64,000 nucleotides of DNA, taken from Idiomarinaceae bacterium. GTDB lineage: Bacteria; Pseudomonadota; Gammaproteobacteria; Enterobacterales; Alteromonadaceae. Shown piece by piece: positions 1 through 11,622 of the stretch. The stretch spans positions 1 to 64,000 of the forward strand of contig NYWU01000016.1 of assembly GCA_002685255.1 (NCBI GenBank), written 5' to 3'. The notes beneath the pieces were generated by a model. The model searched no databases, was not told the origin of the DNA, and saw only the letters and a list, made by a program, of their open reading frames with translations. A program made the translations under genes and the position numbers. How positions within the stretch are numbered: the stretch's first letter is position 1; each line of letters begins with the position of its first letter.

Positions 1-7
1 AATTGCG

Positions 8-92
8 TGGTGGAGGGGGCAGGATTCGAACCTGCGAAGGCTGAGCCGTCAGATTTACAGTCTGATCCCTTTGACCGCTCGGGAACCCCTCC
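8..92 (-). tRNA. tRNA-Tyr (anticodon GTA)
   Basis: Read on the minus strand this gives a complete class II tRNA with a long variable arm. The acceptor stem GGAGGGG pairs with CCCCTCC, the T-loop reads GGTTCGAATCC, and the anticodon loop reads CTGTAAA, giving GTA (tyrosine). The 3' CCA is encoded at 8-10. It lies 19 bases downstream of tRNA-Thr and is presumably co-transcribed with it. In E. coli the same order (thrU-tyrU) leads on to glyT-thrT-tufB; the continuation here would lie outside the window. Confidence 0.96.
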
Positions 93-111
93 CAAAAAGT
101 GCAATTTGAAT

Positions 112-187
<76 letters not shown>

Positions 188-207
188 ACCCCGGTTAGGT
201 GGAGCGC

Positions 208-236
208 ATTCTATGGTACTAAATTTGATAGTGCAA
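208..236 (-). promoter_or_regulatory. sigma-70 promoter of the tRNA-Thr/tRNA-Tyr operon
   Basis: On the minus strand there is a -35 TTGCAC (231-236), a 17-base spacer and a -10 TAGAAT (208-213), immediately followed by GCGC. Transcription should start near position 200, about 13 bases before the mature tRNA-Thr 5' end. A GC-rich discriminator after the -10 is typical of stable-RNA promoters under stringent control. A-rich DNA upstream (about 240-260) could serve as an UP element. Inference from sequence only. Confidence 0.75.
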
Positions 237-326
237 TAGCTTTGCGCGATTTTTTTTAAGTTTTTGAAGTGATTGGTTAGTTTTTACCTAATTCGATGGT
301 TTTATAACCAATATTTGACTCAGTTT

Positions 327-356
327 GCCTTGTTGCAGCGCAAACTGCAACAAGGC
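327..356 (-). terminator. 12-bp perfect hairpin just downstream of purA
   Basis: GCCTTGTTGCAG pairs perfectly with CTGCAACAAGGC across a 6-base loop, starting 10 bases after the purA stop codon. In the purA direction no U-tract follows (the next bases are AAACTGAG). It is therefore either a weak or factor-dependent terminator or a 3'-end stabiliser, not a textbook intrinsic terminator. It separates purA from the tRNA operon promoter. Confidence 0.5.
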
Positions 357-366
357 CATCCATTTT

Positions 367-1770
<1,404 letters not shown>

Positions 1771-2664
1771 TTACTCTTTCGGTTCGCCTTGAATATCCTG
1801 AAGGTAGCGGAAGAAATCACTCTCCGCATCAAGCACGAGTACATCCGACCCCGAGCTGAAGGATTCACTGTATGCTTGCATGCTACGAATGAATGCAAAG
1901 AACTCTGGATCTTGTTGATAAGAGTCCGCATAAATCTTCGCTGCTTGCGCATCACCTTCACCCCGTAGTTGGCGAGATTGGCGCTTAGCATCTGCTAACA
2001 TAACGGTTACGCGTGCATCCACATCAGCACGAATAATTTCGGCTTGCTCACGACCCTCTGAGCGGTGCTCAGTGGCGACTGCTTGACGTTCTGCGCGCAT
2101 CCGCTGGTAGATAGACTGACTGACTTCATCAGGTAGGTTAATCTGCATCACACGTACATCAATAACTTCTACACCTAAGTCAGACGCACTCTCAGCACCT
2201 TTAATAAGGGCTTCACGCATCAATTCGTCACGCTCACCTGAGACGATATCTGAAATAGTACGGCTACCAAATTCGCTGCGTAATCCGCTGTTGATACGAC
2301 GCGTTAGCAACGCTTCAGCTTGCACTTTGTTACCGCCATTGGTACTCAGATAGAAAGTCGAGAAGTCGTTGATACGCCACATCACGTAAGTGTCAACGAT
2401 CAAATCCTTTTTCTCACTGGTAACAAAACGGTCAGGGTCGCCATCAAGCGTTTGCAAACGTGCGTCTAAGCGTTTGACTTGCTCAATAAACGGTATTTTG
2501 AAATGCAACCCTGGCTCGAAAACCATAGCTTCGCCTGTCTCGGCATTACGCTCAACCTTACCAAATTGAATAAGAATTGCGCGCTCACCCTCTTTAACGA
2601 CATAAAGAGACGACAAACCCAAAGCGACGAGTACTACTACAATAATTGCGATTAAATTTTTCAT
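1771..2664 (-). CDS. hflC: HflC, SPFH-family subunit of the FtsH-modulating complex
   Basis: Forms with HflK a large periplasm-facing membrane complex that encloses and modulates the AAA protease FtsH. The 297-residue product has one N-terminal membrane anchor (about residues 4-24, hydrophobic, then VKEGERAILIQFGKV) and then a band-7/SPFH domain. A long helical region (RAERQAVATEHRSEGREQAE) follows. It starts 2 bases after the hflK stop, so the pair is translationally close. Length and residues match the family with no disruption. Confidence 0.96.
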   Translation of the reverse strand: MKNLIAIIVVVLVALGLSSLYVVKEGERAILIQFGKVERNAETGEAMVFEPGLHFKIPFIEQVKRLDARLQTLDGDPDRFVTSEKKDLIVDTYVMWRINDFSTFYLSTNGGNKVQAEALLTRRINSGLRSEFGSRTISDIVSGERDELMREALIKGAESASDLGVEVIDVRVMQINLPDEVSQSIYQRMRAERQAVATEHRSEGREQAEIIRADVDARVTVMLADAKRQSRQLRGEGDAQAAKIYADSYQQDPEFFAFIRSMQAYSESFSSGSDVLVLDAESDFFRYLQDIQGEPKE

Positions 2665-2666
2665 AA

Positions 2667-3833
2667 TTATCGACCCCCGCCACGCGTATTTGTACGACCC
2701 GAATCAGTCGAATTGCTCGAGCCATTTGCGCTGTTGCGCGATTGATTCATGTTTGAGTCGGTTGGTACACGCAAAGGCGATAGGTCATTAACCTTTCTTC
2801 CTTGCTTTTCGAGAATCTTGTCGAGCGGTAAGTACATCATGTTATTGCTACCCTCAACATCGACCAACACTTTCGGTGTTTTTGCGTAGAGGTCTTGCAA
2901 GGTATCTAAGTAGATACGCTCACGCGTTACTTGCGGCGCGTTTTCGTACTGCGGTAGCAGTTCGTTAAAGCGAGCCACTTCACCTTGAGCCTCTAGGATG
3001 ATCTGCTCTTTGTACGCTTGCGCTTCTTGCAGCATACGACGTACTTGACCACGCGCCAACGGCTCGACTTCACGCGCATACGCTTCCGCTTCACGGATAA
3101 AGCGTTCTTCATCCTCTTGTGCAGCGATTGCGTCATCAAAGGCTTCTTTAACCTCTTCTGGCGGACGCGCTGGTAGCAAATTGATATCAACGATTTGCAG
3201 TCCCATTGAATACGGGTCAATGGTACGTTCAAGTAAATCCAGGGTACGCGCACGAACGTCCTCACGACCGCGTGTTAGCACTTCATCCATCGTCGTATGA
3301 CCTACCACGTAACGTAACGCACTATCGGTCGCGCGTGACAATACTTGGTCTGCGTTATCGACGTTGAACAAGTAGTTGCGTGGATCGACGACGCGATACT
3401 GCACATCGAGTTGTACCACTACGACGTTTTCGTCTTGGGTCAACATAAAGCCTTCGGTGCTATCCGAGCGGATATTGTTAACATCAACATGCTCAACGGT
3501 ATCGACAAACACAGGACGCCAATGCAACCCTGACTCGACCAGCGTGTGAAAATTACCAAAGCGCAGTACCACGCCCCGGTCTGCTTCTTTCACTGTGTAA
3601 AAACCAGCGATAAACCAAATAATAACAGCGAGAATCGCAATAATTCCGATGCCCTTTGCAGGAATACCAGATTTGCCGCTACCGCCGTTACCTTTATTTC
3701 CACCTAGACCCAACTTGGCGAAAAACTTACGTAGTGCCTCGTCAAGATCCGGGGGCCCTTGATCATTGCCCCCTTGGTTTTTCCATGGGTCGCGGTCTTT
3801 GTTACCGCCGTTACCCGGTTGGTTCCATGCCAT
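2667..3833 (-). CDS. hflK: HflK, SPFH-family partner of HflC
   Basis: Membrane scaffold protein that pairs with HflC around FtsH. The 388 residues begin with a Gly/Asn-rich cytoplasmic stretch (1-55), a membrane span at about 61-80, then VKEADRGVVLRFG opening the SPFH domain and a long alanine/glutamate-rich helix. The C-terminus is a low-complexity Ser/Asn/Arg tail ending in RGGGR. The gene lies between hflX and hflC, the conserved order. Confidence 0.96.
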   Translation of the reverse strand: MAWNQPGNGGNKDRDPWKNQGGNDQGPPDLDEALRKFFAKLGLGGNKGNGGSGKSGIPAKGIGIIAILAVIIWFIAGFYTVKEADRGVVLRFGNFHTLVESGLHWRPVFVDTVEHVDVNNIRSDSTEGFMLTQDENVVVVQLDVQYRVVDPRNYLFNVDNADQVLSRATDSALRYVVGHTTMDEVLTRGREDVRARTLDLLERTIDPYSMGLQIVDINLLPARPPEEVKEAFDDAIAAQEDEERFIREAEAYAREVEPLARGQVRRMLQEAQAYKEQIILEAQGEVARFNELLPQYENAPQVTRERIYLDTLQDLYAKTPKVLVDVEGSNNMMYLPLDKILEKQGRKVNDLSPLRVPTDSNMNQSRNSANGSSNSTDSGRTNTRGGGR

Positions 3834-3862
3834 GGATGACTCCGTTAAAGTTAAAAAAACGA

Positions 3863-5146
3863 TTACTGAATATAGTTGTCGAGTCGATTGTCGTATTCTT
3901 TCTGCAATTTGTTCCAGTCCACAACCGACATTTTTATATCGAGTTCTAATGCACCTTGCTCATCGATACGTTCTGCTGAAACACTATTAAGTTGATATAG
4001 CGTACCACGCAGTTTACCCATAGATGGTGGCAATTTTAAGCTTAATTTGACCATTTGCGGTCCGAGTCGCTCTTTTAACGCCTCGAAAATTAACTCAATG
4101 CCTATGTTTACTTGAGCAGAAACCCACACACGAATGGGCTTCCCTTCATCATCTCTATCAATACGCGGCGTTGAATCTTCCAGTTTATCAATTTTGTTGC
4201 AAATCATTAACTGGGGCACTTCCCCCGCATCGATTTCTGTCAGCACCTCGGTAACCTGCTCAATATTGCTTTGTTGCTGCTCGTCGGCTACATCCACGAC
4301 ATGCAAAAGAATATCCGCCTCTTGCGTCTCTTGTAATGTCGCCTTAAATGCTGCAACCAAGTCGTGAGGTAGATGACGGATAAAACCCACAGTGTCAGCG
4401 AGAATAATACGGCCGACATCTTCTATTTCTAGTTTCCGTAACGTGGGATCAAGAGTTGCGAACAATTGGTCGGCTGCATACACGCCAGACTCGGTCATCG
4501 TATTGAACAAGGTTGATTTCCCTGCGTTAGTATAGCCGACTAAACTGACTGTTGGAATTTCGGCACGTTGGCGCGCTCGTCGACCCTGCTCACGCTGCTT
4601 TTGCACTTTCTCTAAACGCCGCAGAATGTTTTTAATTCGACCCCGAATTAAACGCCGGTCAGTTTCCAACTGCGTCTCACCAGGTCCGCGTAAGCCGATC
4701 CCGCCTTTTTGGCGTTCTAAGTGAGTCCAACCGCGTACCAAACGCGTAGAAATATGCCGCAACTGGGCTAACTCAACTTGTAATTTACCTTCGTGGGTGC
4801 GCGCTCGTTGCGCAAAAATGTCCAGTATTAGACCGGTACGATCCAATACACGACATTTGCAGATCTTCTCGAGGTTGCGCTCTTGAGTCGGCGATAAGGC
4901 GTGGTTAAAAATGACAATATTAGCTTCTAACGCCTGAACTTGTTCGGCGATTTCTTCTGCTTTTCCACTTCCCACAAAATATTTTGGGTTCGGTGCACTG
5001 CGACAAGCCGTCACAACACCCAGCGTTTCAACGCCTGCTGAGCTAGCTAACAAATGAAGTTCAGAGAGGTCTTCTCTATCGACTTCGGCGGGTAGGTCCA
5101 TGTGGACCAATACGGCATAATCGCCACCTTCATATCTGTCGAACAA
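3863..5146 (-). CDS. hflX: ribosome-associated GTPase HflX
   Basis: Cytoplasmic GTPase that binds the 50S subunit and splits stalled ribosomes under stress. The 427-residue product has the N-terminal HflX domain (about 20-130), a basic coiled-coil linker (165-197), then the G domain with G1 GYTNAGKS at 204-211, DTVG at 251-254, and NKID. It sits 25 bases after hfq and 29 bases before hflK on the same strand, consistent with one operon. Confidence 0.96.
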   Translation of the reverse strand: MFDRYEGGDYAVLVHMDLPAEVDREDLSELHLLASSAGVETLGVVTACRSAPNPKYFVGSGKAEEIAEQVQALEANIVIFNHALSPTQERNLEKICKCRVLDRTGLILDIFAQRARTHEGKLQVELAQLRHISTRLVRGWTHLERQKGGIGLRGPGETQLETDRRLIRGRIKNILRRLEKVQKQREQGRRARQRAEIPTVSLVGYTNAGKSTLFNTMTESGVYAADQLFATLDPTLRKLEIEDVGRIILADTVGFIRHLPHDLVAAFKATLQETQEADILLHVVDVADEQQQSNIEQVTEVLTEIDAGEVPQLMICNKIDKLEDSTPRIDRDDEGKPIRVWVSAQVNIGIELIFEALKERLGPQMVKLSLKLPPSMGKLRGTLYQLNSVSAERIDEQGALELDIKMSVVDWNKLQKEYDNRLDNYIQ

Positions 5147-5171
5147 CGTGTGTAGACCTCCTCAATTTAAT

Positions 5172-5593
<422 letters not shown>

Positions 5594-6550
5594 TCAATCT
5601 TTTACCGAAAACTTTTCGGTTGGCCGTTGCAGCCGCGATCGTACCTGATCGAGTTTATCATGGGCGAAAGTATCCAGCCAGTGCACATCTGGCCAGCCGC
5701 GTAGCCACGTTAACTGACGTTTTGCAAGCTGTCTCGTAGCAATAATCCCGCGTTCTTTCATTTCTTGATAATTCAGCTCCCCCGATAAATATTGCCACAT
5801 CTGGCGGTAGCCCACACTGCGGATTGAGGGTAAGTCTGGATGGAGGTCCTTGCGTTCGAACAGTGCTTCAACTTCGTGTTGAAAACCCTCTGCTAGCATT
5901 AGCTCAAAACGCCTAGCTATGCGCTCATGCAATGTTGCTCGCTGCTGCGGCGCAACCGCAAATTGGTAAACAGGATAATTTAGCGCACCTTGCCGTTGCT
6001 TAACTAACTGCGTCATAGGTTTGCCAGCCAGCTGATACACCTCCAACGCACGTAACGTGCGCTGAGGGTCATTCGGATGAATTCTGGCTGCTGCATCGGA
6101 ATCGACTTGGGCTAATCTTTGGTGAAGCGCCGCCAACCCATGCGAATCGAGTTCAGCCTGCAATTGTTGGCGAATACTGGCATCGGACTCTGGCAGCGCC
6201 GACATTCCCTCCAACAGCGCTTTAAAATACAGCATCGTGCCACCAATAAGTATCGGCGTACGATGACGTTTCAAAATATCATCAATTAACGCGGTGGCAT
6301 CACTTCGAAACTCAGATGCGGAATAGGTTTCTGCCGGATCGCAAATATCAATTAAGTGGTGTGCAACGCCCTGGCGCTCCTCGAGCGTCGGCTTTGCCGT
6401 ACCAATATCCATGCCACGATAAACTAAAGCAGAGTCAACAGAGATAATCTCACCATCGATCTGTTGCGCTAAGTCAATTGATAACGCGGTTTTCCCTGCA
6501 GCGGTCGGTCCATAAATACAGATAACCGCAGGACTTGTCTCAGGCTTCAT
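5594..6550 (-). CDS. miaA: tRNA dimethylallyltransferase
   Basis: Transfers a dimethylallyl group to A37 of tRNAs that read codons starting with U. The open frame runs further upstream, but alignment places the start at the ATG 6548-6550 ([20 protein letters not shown]), giving 318 residues, the usual size. P-loop GPTAAGKT is at 14-21, followed by [21 protein letters not shown] and [14 protein letters not shown]. The start overlaps the last 11 bases of mutL, implying coupled translation. Confidence 0.96.
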   Translation of the reverse strand: MKPETSPAVICIYGPTAAGKTALSIDLAQQIDGEIISVDSALVYRGMDIGTAKPTLEERQGVAHHLIDICDPAETYSASEFRSDATALIDDILKRHRTPILIGGTMLYFKALLEGMSALPESDASIRQQLQAELDSHGLAALHQRLAQVDSDAAARIHPNDPQRTLRALEVYQLAGKPMTQLVKQRQGALNYPVYQFAVAPQQRATLHERIARRFELMLAEGFQHEVEALFERKDLHPDLPSIRSVGYRQMWQYLSGELNYQEMKERGIIATRQLAKRQLTWLRGWPDVHWLDTFAHDKLDQVRSRLQRPTEKFSVKD

Positions 6551-8297
6551 TAATATGCGGTACCTTGATTTCGTGAAGCAGTACTGCCGTACTATTAAGC
6601 TGACGTTGCCATTGTTGGCACCAGTAGTCTGCTTGCGACTTAGATAACGATGATTCAGCGGCAGCATCAGCAAGTAGTTCGATGATTGCAGCTGTACCGT
6701 GTTCACAGGCGCTGAGTAGCTGTAACACACTGTTCGAAATATGCTTACGCCTCAACATCGAAGGCATTTGTTCTACGATAAGCGCCGACCCTTGCCAATA
6801 AAATTTTACACCACACTGCGCCAAGGCTTCGCTGTACTGAAGTACCTGCTTTTTCTGCCACGGCGTGTCGCTTAAATTGATTTTTTGCTCAACCAACAGA
6901 GGCTGACCCGCCATCCCTTGTTGAAACTGCTGCTTTATTTGCGGGACCAGTATCTTCCTTTGAACACCAATAAGGTCAAGCCAAGCCGCTTGTTCATCAC
7001 GCCGAATCAGCGCGAAACAACCTTTAAATACATCGACTACACGCCATTGTCTGGCATCGCTGTCGAGCTGAACGGCGTTTGGTAGAATTGTTGCACCCAG
7101 CCCCTTAGTATTGGGCGCCGTTTTAGCTACTCTGGGCTCACGTGCTGTAAGGTGAGATGCCGATGAGCGCTGCGCCGACTCTGACGAACGCTGATATTGA
7201 TGAGTCGCTGTTTGACTGTGATTGGGATAAAGTGGTGTCTCAGTTGAGTGAGTGTCATGCCGCTCTATATCCTCAATCTGAACTTGCGTTTGACTGTGAC
7301 TAAACAGTAACTGTTTGACCGTCTGCAAAATAAAGTCATGTATCTGTCGCTGCTGATGAAAGCGGACTTCATGCTTTGCAGGATGTACGTTTACGTCAAC
7401 TTGATCGGCTGGCAGGCTGAGGTAAATTGCAAACGTTGGCACGCGTTCAGCGGTCAGGAACGTCTCATACGCTTGTCGAATGGCATGATTTATTAATTTA
7501 TCTTTCATCATGCGACCATTCACGAAACTATACTGAACATCCCCTTGATGTCGGCATTGCTCGGGGGCAGCAAGCCAACCTTCAATTTCAATATCGTGCG
7601 CTTGCTGCTGAAAATACAACGCATCTTGTGCGAACGCTGAGCCACATACTTTAGCTAACCGACGTCTCAAGTGGCTCTGCTGCTGTTCTCTTACGGCGGG
7701 ATAGTGGCGCACCCGTTTACCATTATGATTGACCGTAATATCAACATCCCATCGGCTGAGCGCTATGCGTTTGATAACCTCGTCGATATGGCCGAATTCA
7801 GTCTTGTCGGTACGTAAAAACTTGCGTCTTGCTGGAGTATTATAAAACACGTCTTGGATGTCGACGGTGGTACCGTCCGGATGGGACGCAGGTTCAATTT
7901 TTACCTGCATATCCTTGCCTTCCGTCCAAGCTTGCCATGCTTCCGACTGTGCGCTGGGTTTCGACACTAAGCGCAAACGTGATACCGAACTGATACTGGC
8001 TAACGCCTCGCCGCGGAAACCTAAGCTGGTGATCGCTTCTAAGTCATCAATATCCGCTATCTTACTGGTTGCATGGCGGCTTAAGGCCAGTGCAAGCTCA
8101 TTATGTGGAATACCCGAACCATTATCTCTAATGCGGATACGTTTAGCGCCACCCGCTTCGATATCAATAATTAACTGAGACGCGTCAGCGTCAAGCGCAT
8201 TTTCGATAAGTTCTTTAACGATTGAAGCGGGGCGCTCGACGACTTCACCTGCGGCAATTTGGTTAGCGAGCTCAACCGGTAACTGTTTTATCGGCAT
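6540..8297 (-). CDS. mutL: DNA mismatch repair protein MutL
   Basis: ATPase that links MutS mismatch recognition to downstream excision. The 585-residue product has the N-terminal GHKL ATPase domain: catalytic E29 in [16 protein letters not shown], and [17 protein letters not shown] Ser/Thr/Gln-rich linker (about 335-395) and a C-terminal dimerisation domain follow. I do not see the DQHA(X)2E(X)4E endonuclease motif, as expected for a MutH-type gammaproteobacterial MutL. The ATG overlaps the amiB stop by one base (TGATG). Confidence 0.97.
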   Translation of the reverse strand: MPIKQLPVELANQIAAGEVVERPASIVKELIENALDADASQLIIDIEAGGAKRIRIRDNGSGIPHNELALALSRHATSKIADIDDLEAITSLGFRGEALASISSVSRLRLVSKPSAQSEAWQAWTEGKDMQVKIEPASHPDGTTVDIQDVFYNTPARRKFLRTDKTEFGHIDEVIKRIALSRWDVDITVNHNGKRVRHYPAVREQQQSHLRRRLAKVCGSAFAQDALYFQQQAHDIEIEGWLAAPEQCRHQGDVQYSFVNGRMMKDKLINHAIRQAYETFLTAERVPTFAIYLSLPADQVDVNVHPAKHEVRFHQQRQIHDFILQTVKQLLFSHSQTQVQIEDIERHDTHSTETPLYPNHSQTATHQYQRSSESAQRSSASHLTAREPRVAKTAPNTKGLGATILPNAVQLDSDARQWRVVDVFKGCFALIRRDEQAAWLDLIGVQRKILVPQIKQQFQQGMAGQPLLVEQKINLSDTPWQKKQVLQYSEALAQCGVKFYWQGSALIVEQMPSMLRRKHISNSVLQLLSACEHGTAAIIELLADAAAESSLSKSQADYWCQQWQRQLNSTAVLLHEIKVPHINEA

Positions 8298-9622
8298 CAG
8301 TCTCTCGGTATTGTAAGCTTTTGACCAATTCTAACCACATCGCTGCGCAATTGGTTTTCTCGTTTAATCGCGCGGACAGTGGTTCCATAGCGTTCAGCGA
8401 TTTCAGATAATGAATCACCCGACTTAACCGTGTACTCCATCGACGCCTGTTGCGCTAGCAGGGTGTTTTCAATGGGGTTATTAATGAAGTAACGTCTGAT
8501 CCCATTATAAATCGCCCGCGCCAGCTTTTGTTGATGGCTATTACTCAGTAGCAGACGCTCTTCACCTGGGTTTGAAATAAAACCCGTTTCAACCAAGATC
8601 GAGGGTTTATCGGGCGACTTCAAAACCGCGAGACTCGCGGCTTGCGGTGCCGTTTTATGCATTTTGGTCACACTACCCATCTCATCGATAATATGGCGAG
8701 CCGCACTATAGGCTCCCGCGATAGAACGGTCCATCGACATATCAAGTAATGTTTGCGCTAAGAAAGGTTCATGACTATTACTCTGAATGATCGCCTCAGC
8801 GCCACCTAGTAATTCGGACTGACGTTCGCGGGTTTCGAGCCAACGACCAATTTCTGAGTCGGCACGCCGTTTAGACAGCACCCAGACTGAACCACCGCGC
8901 GGCTGCGGCGTTCTGAACGCATCTGCGTGAACGGAAACAAAGAAATCTGCCTTAGCATCCCACGCTTTCTGTGGCCGCTCATTCAGACCAACGTAATAAT
9001 CGCCCGTACGCACCAAGTAGGCTTGCATACCAGGATCATCATTAATCATTTTCGCTAACGCACGCGCGATTTTAAGAACAACCGTTTTCTCGTATGTACC
9101 ACTCGGACCAATTGAACCGGGATCATCGCCGCCGTGACCTGCATCTACGGCTATTGTGATTTTACGATCCTTGAGTTCCTCGATTGATTTTGCCGGGCCG
9201 CTACGCTCAATTGACTTGCCCTTAATGTCCACCACTAACCGATCGTTATAACGCTCGTTGGCGGGCAACGGGAAGATTTCAAACTCTGCAGTTTTGTTGA
9301 GTTCAATCACGATACGCGTCGATTGCGCGTTTTTAGGCGTACTTGTTCGTACTTTGTTGACAAGTAACGACTCATTCGCCAAGTTTTTCAGATTTGCACT
9401 TAACTGGGTACCGTTAAAGTCAATAACGATACGATAGGGTGAGCTTTGATATAATTTAAAATAGCTGTAGTCAGGCGCTTGGCTTAAATCAAAAACAATA
9501 CGGGTTTTATCAGGTGATGGCCAAACGCGCACACTTTCAATGGCATTCTGAGCAGCCCACACAGGGCTTATCAAGAATACTAAAAATATAGCAGTGATCG
9601 AACGGTATAGCGTTTTCATCAT
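8297..9622 (-). CDS. amiB: N-acetylmuramoyl-L-alanine amidase with AMIN and LysM domains
   Basis: Periplasmic zinc amidase that cleaves septal peptidoglycan to separate daughter cells. The 441 residues comprise a signal peptide (1-23, cut after VWA), an AMIN domain (about 25-125) and an Amidase_3 domain. The amidase domain carries zinc-ligand segments [18 protein letters not shown] and [12 protein letters not shown]. One C-terminal LysM domain (about 393-438, [17 protein letters not shown]) follows. Position between tsaE and mutL supports AmiB over AmiC, though the single LysM and AMIN layout is shared by both. Confidence 0.93.
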   Translation of the reverse strand: MMKTLYRSITAIFLVFLISPVWAAQNAIESVRVWPSPDKTRIVFDLSQAPDYSYFKLYQSSPYRIVIDFNGTQLSANLKNLANESLLVNKVRTSTPKNAQSTRIVIELNKTAEFEIFPLPANERYNDRLVVDIKGKSIERSGPAKSIEELKDRKITIAVDAGHGGDDPGSIGPSGTYEKTVVLKIARALAKMINDDPGMQAYLVRTGDYYVGLNERPQKAWDAKADFFVSVHADAFRTPQPRGGSVWVLSKRRADSEIGRWLETRERQSELLGGAEAIIQSNSHEPFLAQTLLDMSMDRSIAGAYSAARHIIDEMGSVTKMHKTAPQAASLAVLKSPDKPSILVETGFISNPGEERLLLSNSHQQKLARAIYNGIRRYFINNPIENTLLAQQASMEYTVKSGDSLSEIAERYGTTVRAIKRENQLRSDVVRIGQKLTIPRD

Positions 9623-10083
9623 TATTTTAATTGCGCGACAATGTGTTCACCCACAGGCGTTTGAGCGATGCATTCCAGCTGTCGCCCCTCGTTTTCATAA
9701 TCTAGGTTAATGACAATATCGGCTTTCGGCAACCACCCTTCGCCGCGTTCCGGCCACTCAACGAGACTGATGCTACGCTCCGAGAAATAGTCGCGAATCC
9801 CCATAAATTCAAGCTCTTCCGGGTCCGCAAGCCGATATAAATCAAAGTGATAAATAGCAATGTCAGCCAGTTCATAGGGTTCGACCAGTGTATACGTTGG
9901 ACTTTTCACAGCACCTGTGTGACCTAACGCCTGAATGAAACCACGACTGATTGCTGTCTTCCCTGCGCCAAGCGGCCCATTTAAAAATATCACCAATGGC
10001 GCTTTCGCGTGCTCAGCTAAGCGCGCTGCCCAAGCCTGGGTAGCTGTTTCATCAGCAAGAAAGTGTTTAACTGTTTGATTCAT
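9622..10083 (-). CDS. tsaE: tRNA threonylcarbamoyladenosine biosynthesis ATPase TsaE
   Basis: ATPase partner of TsaB/TsaD in making t6A37 on ANN-decoding tRNAs. The 153-residue product has Walker A GPLGAGKT at 36-43, then SPTYTLVEPYE, YHFDLYRL and LVEWPERGEGW, all family hallmarks. Its stop overlaps the amiB start by one base. The nnr gene ends 9 bases upstream, so it is part of the same operon. Confidence 0.96.
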   Translation of the reverse strand: MNQTVKHFLADETATQAWAARLAEHAKAPLVIFLNGPLGAGKTAISRGFIQALGHTGAVKSPTYTLVEPYELADIAIYHFDLYRLADPEELEFMGIRDYFSERSISLVEWPERGEGWLPKADIVINLDYENEGRQLECIAQTPVGEHIVAQLK

Positions 10084-10092
10084 TTTCTACGA

Positions 10093-11604
10093 CTACTCCG
10101 GCATCCAACCGTTCACTAATTTACGAATAATTGGCATTAAATCACTCGCCAATGTACCTCGCGGCGCAACTTCACCGGCAACTTCCCCCGCCACTGCATG
10201 CCAAAAAACACCGGCTGTAAGGGCTTGTGCAGGCGCTAGTCCTTGTGCCAATAACGCACCGACCAAGCCGGCAAGACAGTCACCCATCCCACCTGATGCC
10301 ATCGCGGGTGAGCCACGGTCGACCAACCAGTTTCCTCGGGTTGAGCTGATCAAGCTACCCGCCCCCTTCAATACGATTTGTGCATGATACTGATTATGGA
10401 GCAATAACGCATGCTCGAATCGATTGTTTTCAATATCTTGAGTGCGACATTTTAAAAGACGCGCAGCTTCACCCGGGTGCGGGGTCAAAATTAGTTGTGA
10501 ACTTTGTACAGGGTCCTGCGCTAACCAGTATAATCCATCGGCATCTATCACTTTGCAGGTATTGACAGCCATACAGGTTCGATAAATCTTATAGGCCCAT
10601 TCGTCGCGTCCGAGCCCGGGACCAATAACGATTGAAGTCGCGGCCTCCAATAGCTCATTTAATTGCTCGGGTTGTTCGATACCATGTACCATCGCTTCAG
10701 GTTGCTGGCTGGCAATAATGCCCACATTACTTGGGTGACAAGCAACTGACACCTTCCCGGCTCCCCCACGTAATGCGGCAAGCATCGCTAAAATCCCCGC
10801 ACCTGGCATACCTGAACCCGCTCCAACAATTAATACGTGACCATGATCACCTTTATGAGCATTCATTGCACGGTCGCCTAACCAGCCATAAGGACTCCCA
10901 TCCACCCGGCGCCAATCAGGCTGTTCCAGTTTTACGAAATATTCACCGACACCGAGATCGGCTAACAACAAGCGCCCCACATAGGCAGGACTGGCGCCCG
11001 TAAATAGCCCGCGCTTGTAGGCAATCATCGTAACGGTTGTTTGCGCCGCGACCGCTTCACCCATGACACAGCCATTATCGGCATTTATGCCCGAGGGGAT
11101 ATCGATAGCCATCACGGGTATTTGTGCCTGATTCACTTGTCTAACCCATTGTGCTATCTCACCTTCGATAGGCCGACTGAGGCCGATACCAAAAACAGCG
11201 TCAACGATGATATCGGGCGATAGTGATAAGCATTGGTTCAATGGATACTCAACAAGCCCCAACTCACGGCACGCTCGCCGCGCTTGTATCGCTGGTTGAT
11301 TGCTTGCTTGATTCAGTTCCGCATTGGGCTTAAGCGCATAAAGTTCGACTTTATAGCCGGCTTGATGAGCAAGTCGAGCAACGATATAACCATCGCCGCC
11401 GTTATTCCCCTCACCACAACACACAGCAATACGCGCACCTTCACTCACATGGTGTTGTAGCTGTTCAAACACGGCTCGTCCCGCCAACGACATGAGCTGA
11501 GCTAAGCTGTAGCCAGCGAGTTCCCCTGCACGCGCTTCACTGCGTTGTAGCTGTTCGGCACAATACAAACTCTGTGCTAAACTGTCATACCCTGACGTTT
11601 CCAT
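10093..11604 (-). CDS. nnr: bifunctional NAD(P)H-hydrate epimerase / dehydratase
   Basis: Repairs hydrated NAD(P)H: the N-terminal YjeF_N domain (about 1-215; CGEGNNGGDGYIVARL, IPSGINADNG) epimerises the hydrates. The C-terminal ribokinase-like domain (about 245-500; ILTPHPGEAARLL, SGGMGDCLAGLVGALLAQG) dehydrates S-NAD(P)HX with ADP. The 503-residue length is normal for the fused enzyme. It is the first gene of the minus-strand block and starts only 18 bases from the divergent queG, so its promoter must extend into queG. Confidence 0.96.
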   Translation of the reverse strand: METSGYDSLAQSLYCAEQLQRSEARAGELAGYSLAQLMSLAGRAVFEQLQHHVSEGARIAVCCGEGNNGGDGYIVARLAHQAGYKVELYALKPNAELNQASNQPAIQARRACRELGLVEYPLNQCLSLSPDIIVDAVFGIGLSRPIEGEIAQWVRQVNQAQIPVMAIDIPSGINADNGCVMGEAVAAQTTVTMIAYKRGLFTGASPAYVGRLLLADLGVGEYFVKLEQPDWRRVDGSPYGWLGDRAMNAHKGDHGHVLIVGAGSGMPGAGILAMLAALRGGAGKVSVACHPSNVGIIASQQPEAMVHGIEQPEQLNELLEAATSIVIGPGLGRDEWAYKIYRTCMAVNTCKVIDADGLYWLAQDPVQSSQLILTPHPGEAARLLKCRTQDIENNRFEHALLLHNQYHAQIVLKGAGSLISSTRGNWLVDRGSPAMASGGMGDCLAGLVGALLAQGLAPAQALTAGVFWHAVAGEVAGEVAPRGTLASDLMPIIRKLVNGWMPE

Positions 11605-11622
11605 GTTTAAGCTCCCAACATC

